Part shown: piece after piece, positions 1-5,846 of the stretch
Position numbering within the stretch: the stretch's first letter is position 1
Layout: each line of letters opens with the position of its first letter
NCBI GenBank assembly: GCA_031364505.1
Contig: JANLWK010000410.1
Coordinates: 1 to 7,223, forward strand
DNA: 7,223 nucleotides
Direction of reading: 5' to 3'
DNA from: JANLWK01 sp031364505
GTDB taxonomy: Bacteria; Eisenbacteria; RBG-16-71-46
Translations under genes and position numbers: made by a program
The notes under the pieces: generated by a model
What the model saw: the letters and a program-made list of their open reading frames with translations, nothing else
Database searches by the model: none
What the model was told of the DNA's origin: nothing

Positions 1-1
1 C

Positions 2-280
2 GGCTCCGGTGGCACGAAGGGCTCCGGCGGCACGGGCGGCGATGGCGGCTCGGGCGGCACGAAGGGCTCCGGCGGCACGGGCGGCGATGGCGGCTCGGGC
101 GGCACGAAGGGCTCGGGTGGCACGGGCGGCGATGGCGGCTCGGGCGGCACGAAGGGCTCCGGCGGCGATGGCGGCTCCGGTGGCACGAAGGGCACGGGCG
201 GCGACGGCGGCTCCGGCGGCACCAAGGGCTCCGGCGGCTCGGGCGGCTCGAAGGGCACGCACGGTTCGAAGGGCTCAAAG
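2..280 (+). repeat. 45-nt / 36-nt in-frame tandem repeat array
   Basis: Three 45-nt copies lie at 2-46, 47-91 and 92-136. Four 36-nt derivatives lie at 137-172, 173-208, 209-244 and 245-280; the first of these lacks one Gly-Thr-Gly triplet relative to the 45-nt unit. All units are multiples of 9 nt, so the Gly-X-Y phase is kept. The 45-nt copies differ from each other at only a few bases, all at third codon positions. Expansion and contraction by slippage or unequal recombination is the likely origin. Confidence 0.85.
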
Positions 281-391
281 GGCGGCGGTTCGAAGGGTGG
301 CGGCTCGAAGGGCGGCGGCTCGAAGGGCCACGGCTCCAAGGGCGGCGGCTCGAAGGGTCACGCCTCGAAGGATCACGGCTCCAAGAAGTAA
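2..391 (+). CDS. Gly-rich collagen-like (Gly-X-Y) repeat protein, 5'-truncated by the window edge
   Basis: The visible part is 129 residues plus TAA; the start and any leader or signal peptide lie outside the window. Residues 1-93 are 31 consecutive Gly-X-Y triplets with X/Y drawn from Ser, Gly, Thr, Lys, Asp and one His, and no proline. Three 15-residue units (GSGGTKGSGGTGGDG) are followed by four 12-residue variants. At residue 94 the register breaks and seven pentapeptides of GGGSK type follow (GHGSK, GHASK and DHGSK are variants), ending SKK. Asp is almost confined to the first part, while Lys and His concentrate in the last third, so the tail is strongly basic. There are no Cys, aromatic or large hydrophobic residues. 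Differences between the 45-nt copies are all synonymous in this frame, which supports it as the coding one. Function is unknown; it could be a secreted or surface fibrous protein or the cargo of the export-like gene downstream (inference). Confidence 0.72.
   Translation, partial: GSGGTKGSGGTGGDGGSGGTKGSGGTGGDGGSGGTKGSGGTGGDGGSGGTKGSGGDGGSGGTKGTGGDGGSGGTKGSGGSGGSKGTHGSKGSKGGGSKGGGSKGGGSKGHGSKGGGSKGHASKDHGSKK
281..385 (+). repeat. 15-nt tandem repeat encoding GGGSK-type pentapeptides
   Basis: Seven consecutive 15-nt units encode GGGSK, GGGSK, GGGSK, GHGSK, GGGSK, GHASK and DHGSK. The array follows the Gly-X-Y tract directly and carries most of the protein's positive charge. The last two units are the most diverged. 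Confidence 0.85.
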
Positions 392-532
392 TCATTTCGC
401 TGCATCCCCCGGCCTGAAGGCGCCGCGACTCCTCTGCGGAGTTCGCGGCGCCCCACGGGGCTCCCCCGAATTCAACGATTTGCTCGCGCGGGCCGCCGCG
501 CCGCAGTGCCTCCCACCGTCCGGACTCGGCCC
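392..532. other. Intergenic spacer between the Gly-rich gene and the M50/HlyD gene
   Basis: This 141-nt spacer holds the strong hairpin at 419..452. I see no convincing sigma70-type promoter in the remainder and no good Shine-Dalgarno before the ATG at 533. An in-frame GTG at 506 is an alternative start that would shorten the spacer. Confidence 0.6.
419..452 (+). terminator. Strong GC-rich hairpin, possible terminator or attenuator
   Basis: The left arm 419-432 (GGCGCCGCGACTCC) pairs with 438-452 (GGAGTTCGCGGCGCC) as a 14-bp stem with a single bulged T and a 5-nt TCTGC loop. It begins 28 nt after the TAA of the Gly-rich gene. No T-tract follows (the next bases are CCACGGGG), so it is not a textbook intrinsic terminator. 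It could stop, attenuate, or stabilise the 3' end of the upstream mRNA. Confidence 0.55.
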
Positions 533-2995
533 ATGACGTCGGTTCCCAACCCGCTGCGCCGCGACCTCGTCGTCAGCCGCCAGGAGACGACGAACGGGAT
601 CATGTACGTGATCAAGGATCCCGTGAACGGCCGCTTCTTCCGGTTCCGCGACGTCGAATACACGATCACGCGCCTGCTCGACGGCGAACACACCCACGAA
701 CAGATCCGGAAGGCCGTCGAAGAGCAGTACGACGCGCCGCTCGAGCAGGCGACGCTCGACGCGTTCATCCGCCAGCTCACCGAGTACGGTCTGATGGACC
801 ACGGCCAGCCGGTGATCGCGGCCGAGAAGCCGCTCTGGAATGCGAGGACCCCGTACACGGTGCGGTTCCGGCTCTACAACCCGGACAAGCTGCTCGACCG
901 CATGGTGGGACCGCTCGGCTTCCTGTTCACGCCGATGTTCGTCATCGCCGCAGCACTCCTCATCGCGTGGGCCGCCGTCTCGAGCGTGCTGGACGGCGGC
1001 CAGATCATCTCGGACTTCCGCCACATGCACCTCGTATGGGCCGTGGCGCTCGCGTGGCTGTCCGTGATCGTCGTCGGCGCGATGCACGAGTTCGCGCACG
1101 GCCTCACCTGCAAGCACTTCGGCGGCGAGGTGCGCGACATGGGCTTCCTGCTCATCTACTTCCACCCCGCGCTCTACTGCAACGTGAGCGACACCTGGCT
1201 GTTCCAGGAGAAGTGGAAGCGGCTGTGCGTCATGTTCGCAGGCACGTTCCTCGAGCTGTCGCTGTGGGCGATCGCCCTGCTGGCCTGGCGCTTCACCGAG
1301 ACGGGCACGCTTCCGAACATGCTCGCGCTCGTCGTGATCGGCACCTCGGGCGCCAAGGTGCTGCTCAACTTCAATCCGCTGATCAAGCTCGACGGCTACT
1401 ACATCCTCACCGACCTGCTCGACATCCCGAACCTCCGGAGGAAGTCGTTCCTCCACATTCGCCGGCGCATCGGCCTCGCCCGCAAGGAAGACGAGTCGGC
1501 GGTGACGCCGCGCGAGCGCCGCGTGTTCCTGGCCTACGGCCTCATCGCCTCGGCCTTCACGATCGGGCTGCTCGTGTTCGTGTCGTACAAGGTCGGCAAC
1601 TTCCTGATGGGCCGGTACCAGGCATGGGGCCTGCTGCTGTTCCTGCTGTTCGTCCCGTTCATCTTCCGCTACCGGCTGCGCCGGCTGCTGCCCGGCGCGC
1701 CGCTGCCCGTGGAGCCCAAGTCCGGCATCAAGGCGTTCTCCGCGAACCGCGGCTGGATCGCCGCGGGGGCCGCGGGTGTGATCCTCGTGCTGCTCGTCGG
1801 ATGGATGGACCTGCGCGTGACCGGCGACTTCAGCGTGCTGCCGGTCCACAACGCCGACATTCGCGCCGAGGTCGACGGCATCGTCGCCGACGTCCTCGTC
1901 ACCGAGGGCCAGATCGTGCGCAAGGGGCAGACGCTCGCCCACCTGTCGGCGCGGGAGTACTCGTCGGACCTCGAGAAGACCGGCGCCGACCTCGAAGAGG
2001 CCGCCGCGCGCTACGAGCTGCAGCGCCGCGGCCGGCGGCCGGAGGAGATCGAGCTGGCGCGCAAGGAGCTGGAGACGGCGACGGCGCGGCGCGACCATGC
2101 GATCACCGAGCTCGCGGTCAAGGGCAAGGTGCGCGGCGACGAGGTCGTGAAGGCTCGCAGCTCCGTGGCGCTGTGCGAGGAGCGGCTCAAGTACGCGCAG
2201 AACAACATGGATCGCGCGAAGAAGCTGGCCGACCAGCAGGTCATCTCACCCAAGGAATTCGAGACCGTCGCCGAGCAGACCGCCGTCCGGCGGCGCGAGT
2301 ACGAGACGGCGCTCGCCGACATGCAGGCGCTCCAGGACGACGACCTCGCCTCGGCGCGACGCGAACTGGCCCTCTCCGAAGGCTCGCTCAAGGAGTCCGA
2401 CCAGCGGCTGCGCCTGCTCACCGCCGGCACGCGTCCCGAGGAGTTGGACGCCACCGAGGCCCAGGTCAACCGGCTCGAGGCCCAGCGGCGCTACCTCGAG
2501 GACCAGGTGACGCGGACGACCATCGTGAGCCCGATCGACGGCACGGTGACGACGCCCGAGCGCGAATTGCGTGAGATGGCGGGACAGTACGTCGGCAAGG
2601 GCGACCTGATCGCCGAGGTGCACGACGTCCGCTCGGTGACGGTCGAGATCGCCGTCCCCGAGAAGGAGATCGAGGACGTCCACATCGGGCAGCAGGTGCG
2701 GCTCAAGGCGCGCGCCTACCCCGATCGCGTGTTCACCGGGCAGGTCACCGCGATCGCGAGCACCGCGCGCGGCGGCGTCCCCAACAATTCCTCGCGCGAA
2801 ACCGAGCGCGCGCGCGACCGCGGGACCGCCAATCGCGAGCTGATCGTACGCACGCGCATCCCGAACCCCGAGTTCCTGCTCAAGCCGGACATGACGGGCA
2901 AGGCGAAGATCGTGTGCGGCCGTCGCAGTCTGTTCAACCTCATGACGCGGCGGCTGGCACGCGCCGTCCGCGTCGAATTCTGGTCCTGGTGGTGA
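533..2995 (+). CDS. PqqD-like / M50 site-2-protease-like / HlyD-like fusion protein
   Basis: This 820-residue protein has three modules. Residues about 10-88 look like a PqqD-type domain, the fold that binds precursor peptides in RiPP systems. Residues about 130-425 form a multi-span membrane core with zinc-metalloprotease M50 signatures: HEFAH at 185-189 (His185 and His189 as zinc ligands, Glu186 as the catalytic base) and NPLIKLDGYY at 281-290, where Asp287 is the expected third ligand. Hydrophobic spans are visible near 132-154, 168-183, 233-251, 263-279, 334-354, 364-378 and 409-424. Residues about 440-795 resemble an HlyD/RND adaptor: lipoyl half at 442-472, long charged helical region 475-660, second lipoyl half at 661-698, then a beta-barrel region. 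Its likely job is recognising, cleaving and/or passing a peptide across the inner membrane (inference). ATG 533 is preferred because the PqqD-like part follows at once; GTG 506 is possible. Four nt separate it from the next gene. Confidence 0.9.
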   Translation: MTSVPNPLRRDLVVSRQETTNGIMYVIKDPVNGRFFRFRDVEYTITRLLDGEHTHEQIRKAVEEQYDAPLEQATLDAFIRQLTEYGLMDHGQPVIAAEKPLWNARTPYTVRFRLYNPDKLLDRMVGPLGFLFTPMFVIAAALLIAWAAVSSVLDGGQIISDFRHMHLVWAVALAWLSVIVVGAMHEFAHGLTCKHFGGEVRDMGFLLIYFHPALYCNVSDTWLFQEKWKRLCVMFAGTFLELSLWAIALLAWRFTETGTLPNMLALVVIGTSGAKVLLNFNPLIKLDGYYILTDLLDIPNLRRKSFLHIRRRIGLARKEDESAVTPRERRVFLAYGLIASAFTIGLLVFVSYKVGNFLMGRYQAWGLLLFLLFVPFIFRYRLRRLLPGAPLPVEPKSGIKAFSANRGWIAAGAAGVILVLLVGWMDLRVTGDFSVLPVHNADIRAEVDGIVADVLVTEGQIVRKGQTLAHLSAREYSSDLEKTGADLEEAAARYELQRRGRRPEEIELARKELETATARRDHAITELAVKGKVRGDEVVKARSSVALCEERLKYAQNNMDRAKKLADQQVISPKEFETVAEQTAVRRREYETALADMQALQDDDLASARRELALSEGSLKESDQRLRLLTAGTRPEELDATEAQVNRLEAQRRYLEDQVTRTTIVSPIDGTVTTPERELREMAGQYVGKGDLIAEVHDVRSVTVEIAVPEKEIEDVHIGQQVRLKARAYPDRVFTGQVTAIASTARGGVPNNSSRETERARDRGTANRELIVRTRIPNPEFLLKPDMTGKAKIVCGRRSLFNLMTRRLARAVRVEFWSWW

Positions 2996-2999
2996 TCCC

Positions 3000-4007
3000 A
3001 TGAAGCTGTTCCAGCGCAGACCCAACAACGATGCGTCCCCCGAGCCCCGCGAGTCGATGAAGCTGGACTTCGAGTGGATCCCCGCGACGGACGGCAACAC
3101 GCCGCTCATCGACGAGCACGTGTTCCTGATCGGACGGCCGCCGCTACGGCAGTATTTGTCCTTCGTCGAGGATCTCGCGGCCGAAGGCGTGCCGGGCGAG
3201 GGCGAGCTGGCCGACGAATGGCGCACGGCCCAGGCCGTCTTCGAGCGTCGCCAGGTCGACGAGGCGGGCCTCGCCGACGACCCGCCGATGGCCCCGCTGC
3301 CCGACCATCTCGAGCCGCTCAAGCGCAAGCTCGTGGAGGATCCGGTCTACGCGAACGGCTTCACCATGCTGCCGACCGAGATCCTGATGGTCGAGCTGGA
3401 CCGCCTGGTCGTATACCAGAAGCACATCAACCTGGAGTTCACGCGCCAGCTGCGCGCGAAGGTCGGCCCGAATCCGAGTGACGAGGACGTGTTCCGCACG
3501 TGCCTGCCGTTCGACCACCCGCAGCCGCCGATGAAGATGTTGAAGACGGGCGCCGGCACGTTCGTGTTCGTGTCGCCGTCGAACGACATCCGTTACCTCG
3601 GCAGCATGCAGCTCAAGCCCGAGAACATCGTGGGCGTCTCGACGCACGGCCACGCGTCGATGATCATCGGGCTCGCGGTCGGATTCGGCTCGAACTTCCT
3701 GAACGCGATCCACTGCGAGAACCGCATCGTGCTCAACAACGGCAGTCACCGGGCGTTCGCGATGCGGGAGCTGGGCCTCACCCACGTGCCGTGCATCGTC
3801 CAGCACGTGTCGTCACGCGCGGAACTCAGGGCCGTGGCGTCGTCGGACTTGCGCCGGAACCCGGACCAGTACCTCAAGGGTCCGCGGCCTTCGATGCTGC
3901 GGGACTACTTCGATCCCGAGCTGCACAAGATCATTCCCTGCACGCGCCGGCTCCGGCAGGTGCGGGTGAAGTACTACACCGACGAGTCGGACCTGCCCGC
4001 GGTCTAG
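3000..4007 (+). CDS. Hypothetical protein with ParB/sulfiredoxin-like motif
   Basis: I do not recognise this 335-residue family by name. It starts 4 nt after the stop of the M50/HlyD gene with no clear Shine-Dalgarno, so translational coupling is likely. It has no signal peptide or membrane span and appears cytoplasmic. Residues 246-259 (NNGSHRAFAMRELG), followed by THVPCIVQHV, match the pattern of the ParB/Srx superfamily: an Asp/Asn-Gly-x-His-Arg turn, then a helix and a Val-Pro strand. That fold includes DNA-partition CTPases, sulfiredoxin and a free-serine kinase, so nucleotide binding is conceivable but unproven. The N-terminal half carries charged, probably helical segments, and the N-terminus is basic (MKLFQRRP). 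Pairing with the fusion gene suggests a role in the same pathway, for instance modifying the substrate or regulating export. Its TAG overlaps the stop of a convergent gene. Confidence 0.85.
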   Translation: MKLFQRRPNNDASPEPRESMKLDFEWIPATDGNTPLIDEHVFLIGRPPLRQYLSFVEDLAAEGVPGEGELADEWRTAQAVFERRQVDEAGLADDPPMAPLPDHLEPLKRKLVEDPVYANGFTMLPTEILMVELDRLVVYQKHINLEFTRQLRAKVGPNPSDEDVFRTCLPFDHPQPPMKMLKTGAGTFVFVSPSNDIRYLGSMQLKPENIVGVSTHGHASMIIGLAVGFGSNFLNAIHCENRIVLNNGSHRAFAMRELGLTHVPCIVQHVSSRAELRAVASSDLRRNPDQYLKGPRPSMLRDYFDPELHKIIPCTRRLRQVRVKYYTDESDLPAV

Positions 4008-4204
4008 CGAGGCGCTCCCGCGGTTTCGTGGTGCGCGGGTGCCGCGCGCTCGCTCACGAGCGGTGCGGTGGGCCCGTCCGGCGTGCGCGTCACGACGTCG
4101 AGCGCCAGGCTCAGCGCACACAAGGACGCCGCGGCGAGGAGCGCCAGAAGCTGCCAGCTTCCGGTCCTCGCGAGCGGGCACGACGAATACGACGCGGTCG
4201 CCAT
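4004..4204 (-). CDS. Small single-span membrane protein of unknown function
   Basis: This 66-residue ORF starts with ATG at 4204 and has a strong Shine-Dalgarno (GGGAGGA, minus strand 4218-4212) about 8 nt upstream, which is the main support for its being real. Residues about 17-35 (WQLLALLAAASLCALSLAL) form one hydrophobic helix. The N-terminal 16 residues hold an Arg, and the C-terminal 30 are polar, Ala/Pro/His-rich and probably disordered. Cys29 does not sit in a good lipobox (ASLC), so a lipoprotein is unlikely. It could be a small integral membrane protein or a weak signal-anchor peptide. Its TAG shares four bases with the stop of the convergent plus-strand gene. The upstream neighbour on its own strand is the amidase, 229 nt away, so it may have its own promoter. 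Confidence 0.65.
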   Translation of the reverse strand: MATASYSSCPLARTGSWQLLALLAAASLCALSLALDVVTRTPDGPTAPLVSERAAPAHHETAGAPR

Positions 4205-4206
4205 GG

Positions 4207-4227
4207 CCGATTCCTCCCTTGAATCGG
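4207..4227 (-). promoter_or_regulatory. Shine-Dalgarno presented in a hairpin loop
   Basis: On the minus strand CCGATTC (4227-4221) pairs perfectly with GAATCGG (4213-4207), leaving the 7-nt loop AAGGGAG. The loop plus the first stem bases make the ribosome binding site of the small membrane protein, whose ATG lies at 4204. The SD is therefore partly exposed and partly base-paired, which could set or regulate translation. Confidence 0.5.
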
Positions 4228-4276
4228 GGGCCTCGACAGGTCAGTGAGCGTCGGTGCGGGGGCCAGGGACGCCTGT

Positions 4277-4294
4277 CGGAACCCAGTGGTTCCG
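4277..4294 (-). other. Perfect 7-bp inverted repeat in the leader of the small gene
   Basis: CGGAACC (4277-4283) and GGTTCCG (4288-4294) form a perfect 7-bp stem around a 4-nt loop. It has no T-tract on either side, so it is not a typical terminator. It lies between the possible -10 hexamer (4314-4309) and the SD hairpin, so it would be near the 5' end of the transcript or could be a dyad bound by a protein. Confidence 0.4.
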
Positions 4295-4433
4295 GAGCAG
4301 CGAGGCGAAGTCTACCGCAGCCGGTGCCGGACCACCACGCTGGAGTGGCGCCCTTCATGGGCCGTTCCTAACGGTACCCATCCGGCGAATCCCGCTTCGC
4401 GAGCCCCCATCGCCCTTCACGGAGCGGGCGCCA

Positions 4434-5846
4434 CTACGCCTCGGGCGGGCGCCGCGTGTGCCAGTCGGTGCGCGACTGGACGAGCCGGGCGAGCTCGATC
4501 AGCTCGCGCTCGGACAGCGCGGGGCCCATGAACGCGATCGACGTCGGCAACCCGTGCTCTCCGAACCCGCTCGGCACGCAGAGCGCCGGGATGCCGCACA
4601 GGTTTCCGGCCGGGATCAGCGCGGGTCCGCCGCTGACGCCCGGGTAGACATCGGCGAAGTGCTGGTCGGCCGGGTAGGCCACGCTGGCGCGTCCGGGCGA
4701 GGCGACCACGTCGAAGCGTCCGAACAGCGCGGCGAGCGAGCGCTTCATCGGCTTTCGCACGCGCATCGCCATCAGATAGTCGACGGCGGGGATCATGATG
4801 CGTGAATAGCCGCCGATGCGGTCCGCCGCGCAGCGCAGCTCCGAGGCGCGGCCCGATTCGATCAGCTCGTGGAACGCCGCCGCGCCCTCGGCCCCGACGA
4901 TCGTCGACACGGCGGGGCCCCACGGGAAGTCGGGCCACTCGACGTCGCGCGTCACGACGGCGTCCGGCGCGAGGACCGCTAGAGCGGCCTCGAAATTCTC
5001 GCGCACCGCCGGCTGCACCTTCTCGACGCAGCCCTTCGGCACGGCGATCCGGACATTCGCGCGCACCGGTGCGGGCTCGCCGTAGTCGAACCGCGCGCGG
5101 AGCGTGGTCTCGTCGCGGTCGTCGCGCCCGGCAATCGCGGCCAGCACGATGCCGCAGTCGTCGGCCGTGCGCGCCATGGGCCCGAGCTTGTCGAGCGTCC
5201 ACGCGAGCGCCATCGCGCCGTGGCGGCTGACGCGGCCGTACGTCGGACGCAGGCCCGTCACGCCGCAGAACGACGCGGGCGTGATGATGGATCCCGACGT
5301 CTCGGATCCGATCGCGAACGCGACGAGCCCGGCCGCGACGGCGGCCCCCGGGCCGCTCGATGAACCACCGCTCCAGAACGACGGGTTCCATGGGTTGAGC
5401 CCGGGGCCGTTGAACGCGGCATCGGCGTGGTCGTAGCCGAGCCCGCCCGCCAGCTCGACCATCGACAGTTTCGCGACCAGCACGGCGCCCGCCTCGGTCA
5501 GGCGCTCGATCACCGTCGCGTCGTGGTCGAACACCTGGTCCTTGAACGGCTCGGCACCCCACGTGGTCGGCGTGCCGCGCGTCGCGAGCAGGTCCTTCAC
5601 GCCGTAGGGAATGCCGTGGAGCAGGCCGCGATCGTGTCCCGAGGCGATCTCGCGCTCGGCCTGGCGGGCCTCGAGCAGCGCGCGGTCGCGCAGCACGCGC
5701 ACCACGGCGTTCGTGCGGTGCCCGAGGCTCTTGAGCCGGCGTAAGGACAACTCGGTGAGTTCGACCGGCGACACCTGCTTGCGGCGGATCCGCTTCGCCA
5801 GCTCACGGACGGGCTCGAACAGCAGCGTCTCGTCCATCGGGCTCAC
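4434..5846 (-). CDS. Amidase signature (AS) family amidohydrolase
   Basis: This 470-residue soluble enzyme has the full amidase-signature core and a typical length. The Ser-cisSer-Lys triad can be placed: Lys84 in GIPYGVKDLL, Ser162 in SGGSSSGPGAAVAAG and nucleophile Ser186 in GSETSGSIITPAS, with the usual 24-residue Ser-Ser spacing. Family members hydrolyse carboxamide bonds; GatA, which works in Gln-tRNA formation, is a relative, but no gatB or gatC is present, so a stand-alone amidase of unknown substrate is more likely. No signal peptide is seen, implying a cytoplasmic location. The GTG start at 5846 overlaps the TGA of the upstream Tat-signal protein, fitting translational coupling. ATG at 5837 (MDETLLF) is an equally reasonable start. 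Neither has a strong Shine-Dalgarno. Confidence 0.93.
   Translation of the reverse strand: MSPMDETLLFEPVRELAKRIRRKQVSPVELTELSLRRLKSLGHRTNAVVRVLRDRALLEARQAEREIASGHDRGLLHGIPYGVKDLLATRGTPTTWGAEPFKDQVFDHDATVIERLTEAGAVLVAKLSMVELAGGLGYDHADAAFNGPGLNPWNPSFWSGGSSSGPGAAVAAGLVAFAIGSETSGSIITPASFCGVTGLRPTYGRVSRHGAMALAWTLDKLGPMARTADDCGIVLAAIAGRDDRDETTLRARFDYGEPAPVRANVRIAVPKGCVEKVQPAVRENFEAALAVLAPDAVVTRDVEWPDFPWGPAVSTIVGAEGAAAFHELIESGRASELRCAADRIGGYSRIMIPAVDYLMAMRVRKPMKRSLAALFGRFDVVASPGRASVAYPADQHFADVYPGVSGGPALIPAGNLCGIPALCVPSGFGEHGLPTSIAFMGPALSERELIELARLVQSRTDWHTRRPPEA

Larger units (their letters stand above)
4205..4433. other. Leader/intergenic region between amidase stop and small membrane protein
   Basis: No gene is supported in this 229-nt stretch. 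On the minus strand it contains a TAGACT hexamer (4314-4309) that could be a -10 element, without a convincing -35. It also holds two perfect 7-bp hairpins (4294-4277 and 4227-4207) and the Shine-Dalgarno of the small gene. Just after the amidase stop there is only a weak imperfect stem-loop (ggcga 4384-4388 with tcgcc 4410-4414) lacking a U-tract, so no clear amidase terminator is visible. Confidence 0.5.

Noticed and set aside
2..385. CRISPR array
   Set aside because: The repeats are contiguous and coding with no unique spacers, so it is a coding tandem repeat.
9..536. Ala/Arg-rich 175-residue ORF in frame 3 over the repeat
   Set aside because: It is a shadow of the Gly-rich gene. Copy-to-copy changes are silent in frame 2 but alter residues here, and it runs through the hairpin and spacer with no family resemblance.
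392..2098. 568-residue minus-strand ORF under the M50/HlyD gene
   Set aside because: It is a high-GC antisense shadow: Arg/His/Asp/Val-rich composition without domains, opposite a gene with clear motifs.
967..2574. 535-residue plus-strand ORF in another frame of the fusion gene
   Set aside because: It is Arg/Ala/Pro-rich with no motifs and entirely inside a recognised coding region.
2246..3328. 360-residue minus-strand ORF spanning the end of the fusion gene and the start of the next
   Set aside because: It has antisense-shadow composition, no ribosome binding context of note, and covers two better-supported genes.
4004..4204. Lipoprotein reading of the small membrane protein (Cys29)
   Set aside because: The residue before Cys is Leu (ASLC), which does not fit the lipobox requirement for a small residue at -1.
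4254..4805. Plus-strand ORF across the 4205-4433 gap into the amidase
   Set aside because: It is mostly antisense to the amidase, has no Shine-Dalgarno and shows no recognisable domain.
4417..5562. 381-residue minus-strand ORF in another frame of the amidase
   Set aside because: The overlapping frame carries all amidase-signature residues; this one is Arg-rich and featureless.
4434..5846. gatA (Glu-tRNA(Gln) amidotransferase subunit A)
   Set aside because: It belongs to the same superfamily, but gatB and gatC are not adjacent and the TSGSIITPAS box differs from what I expect of GatA, so only a general amidase call is supported.
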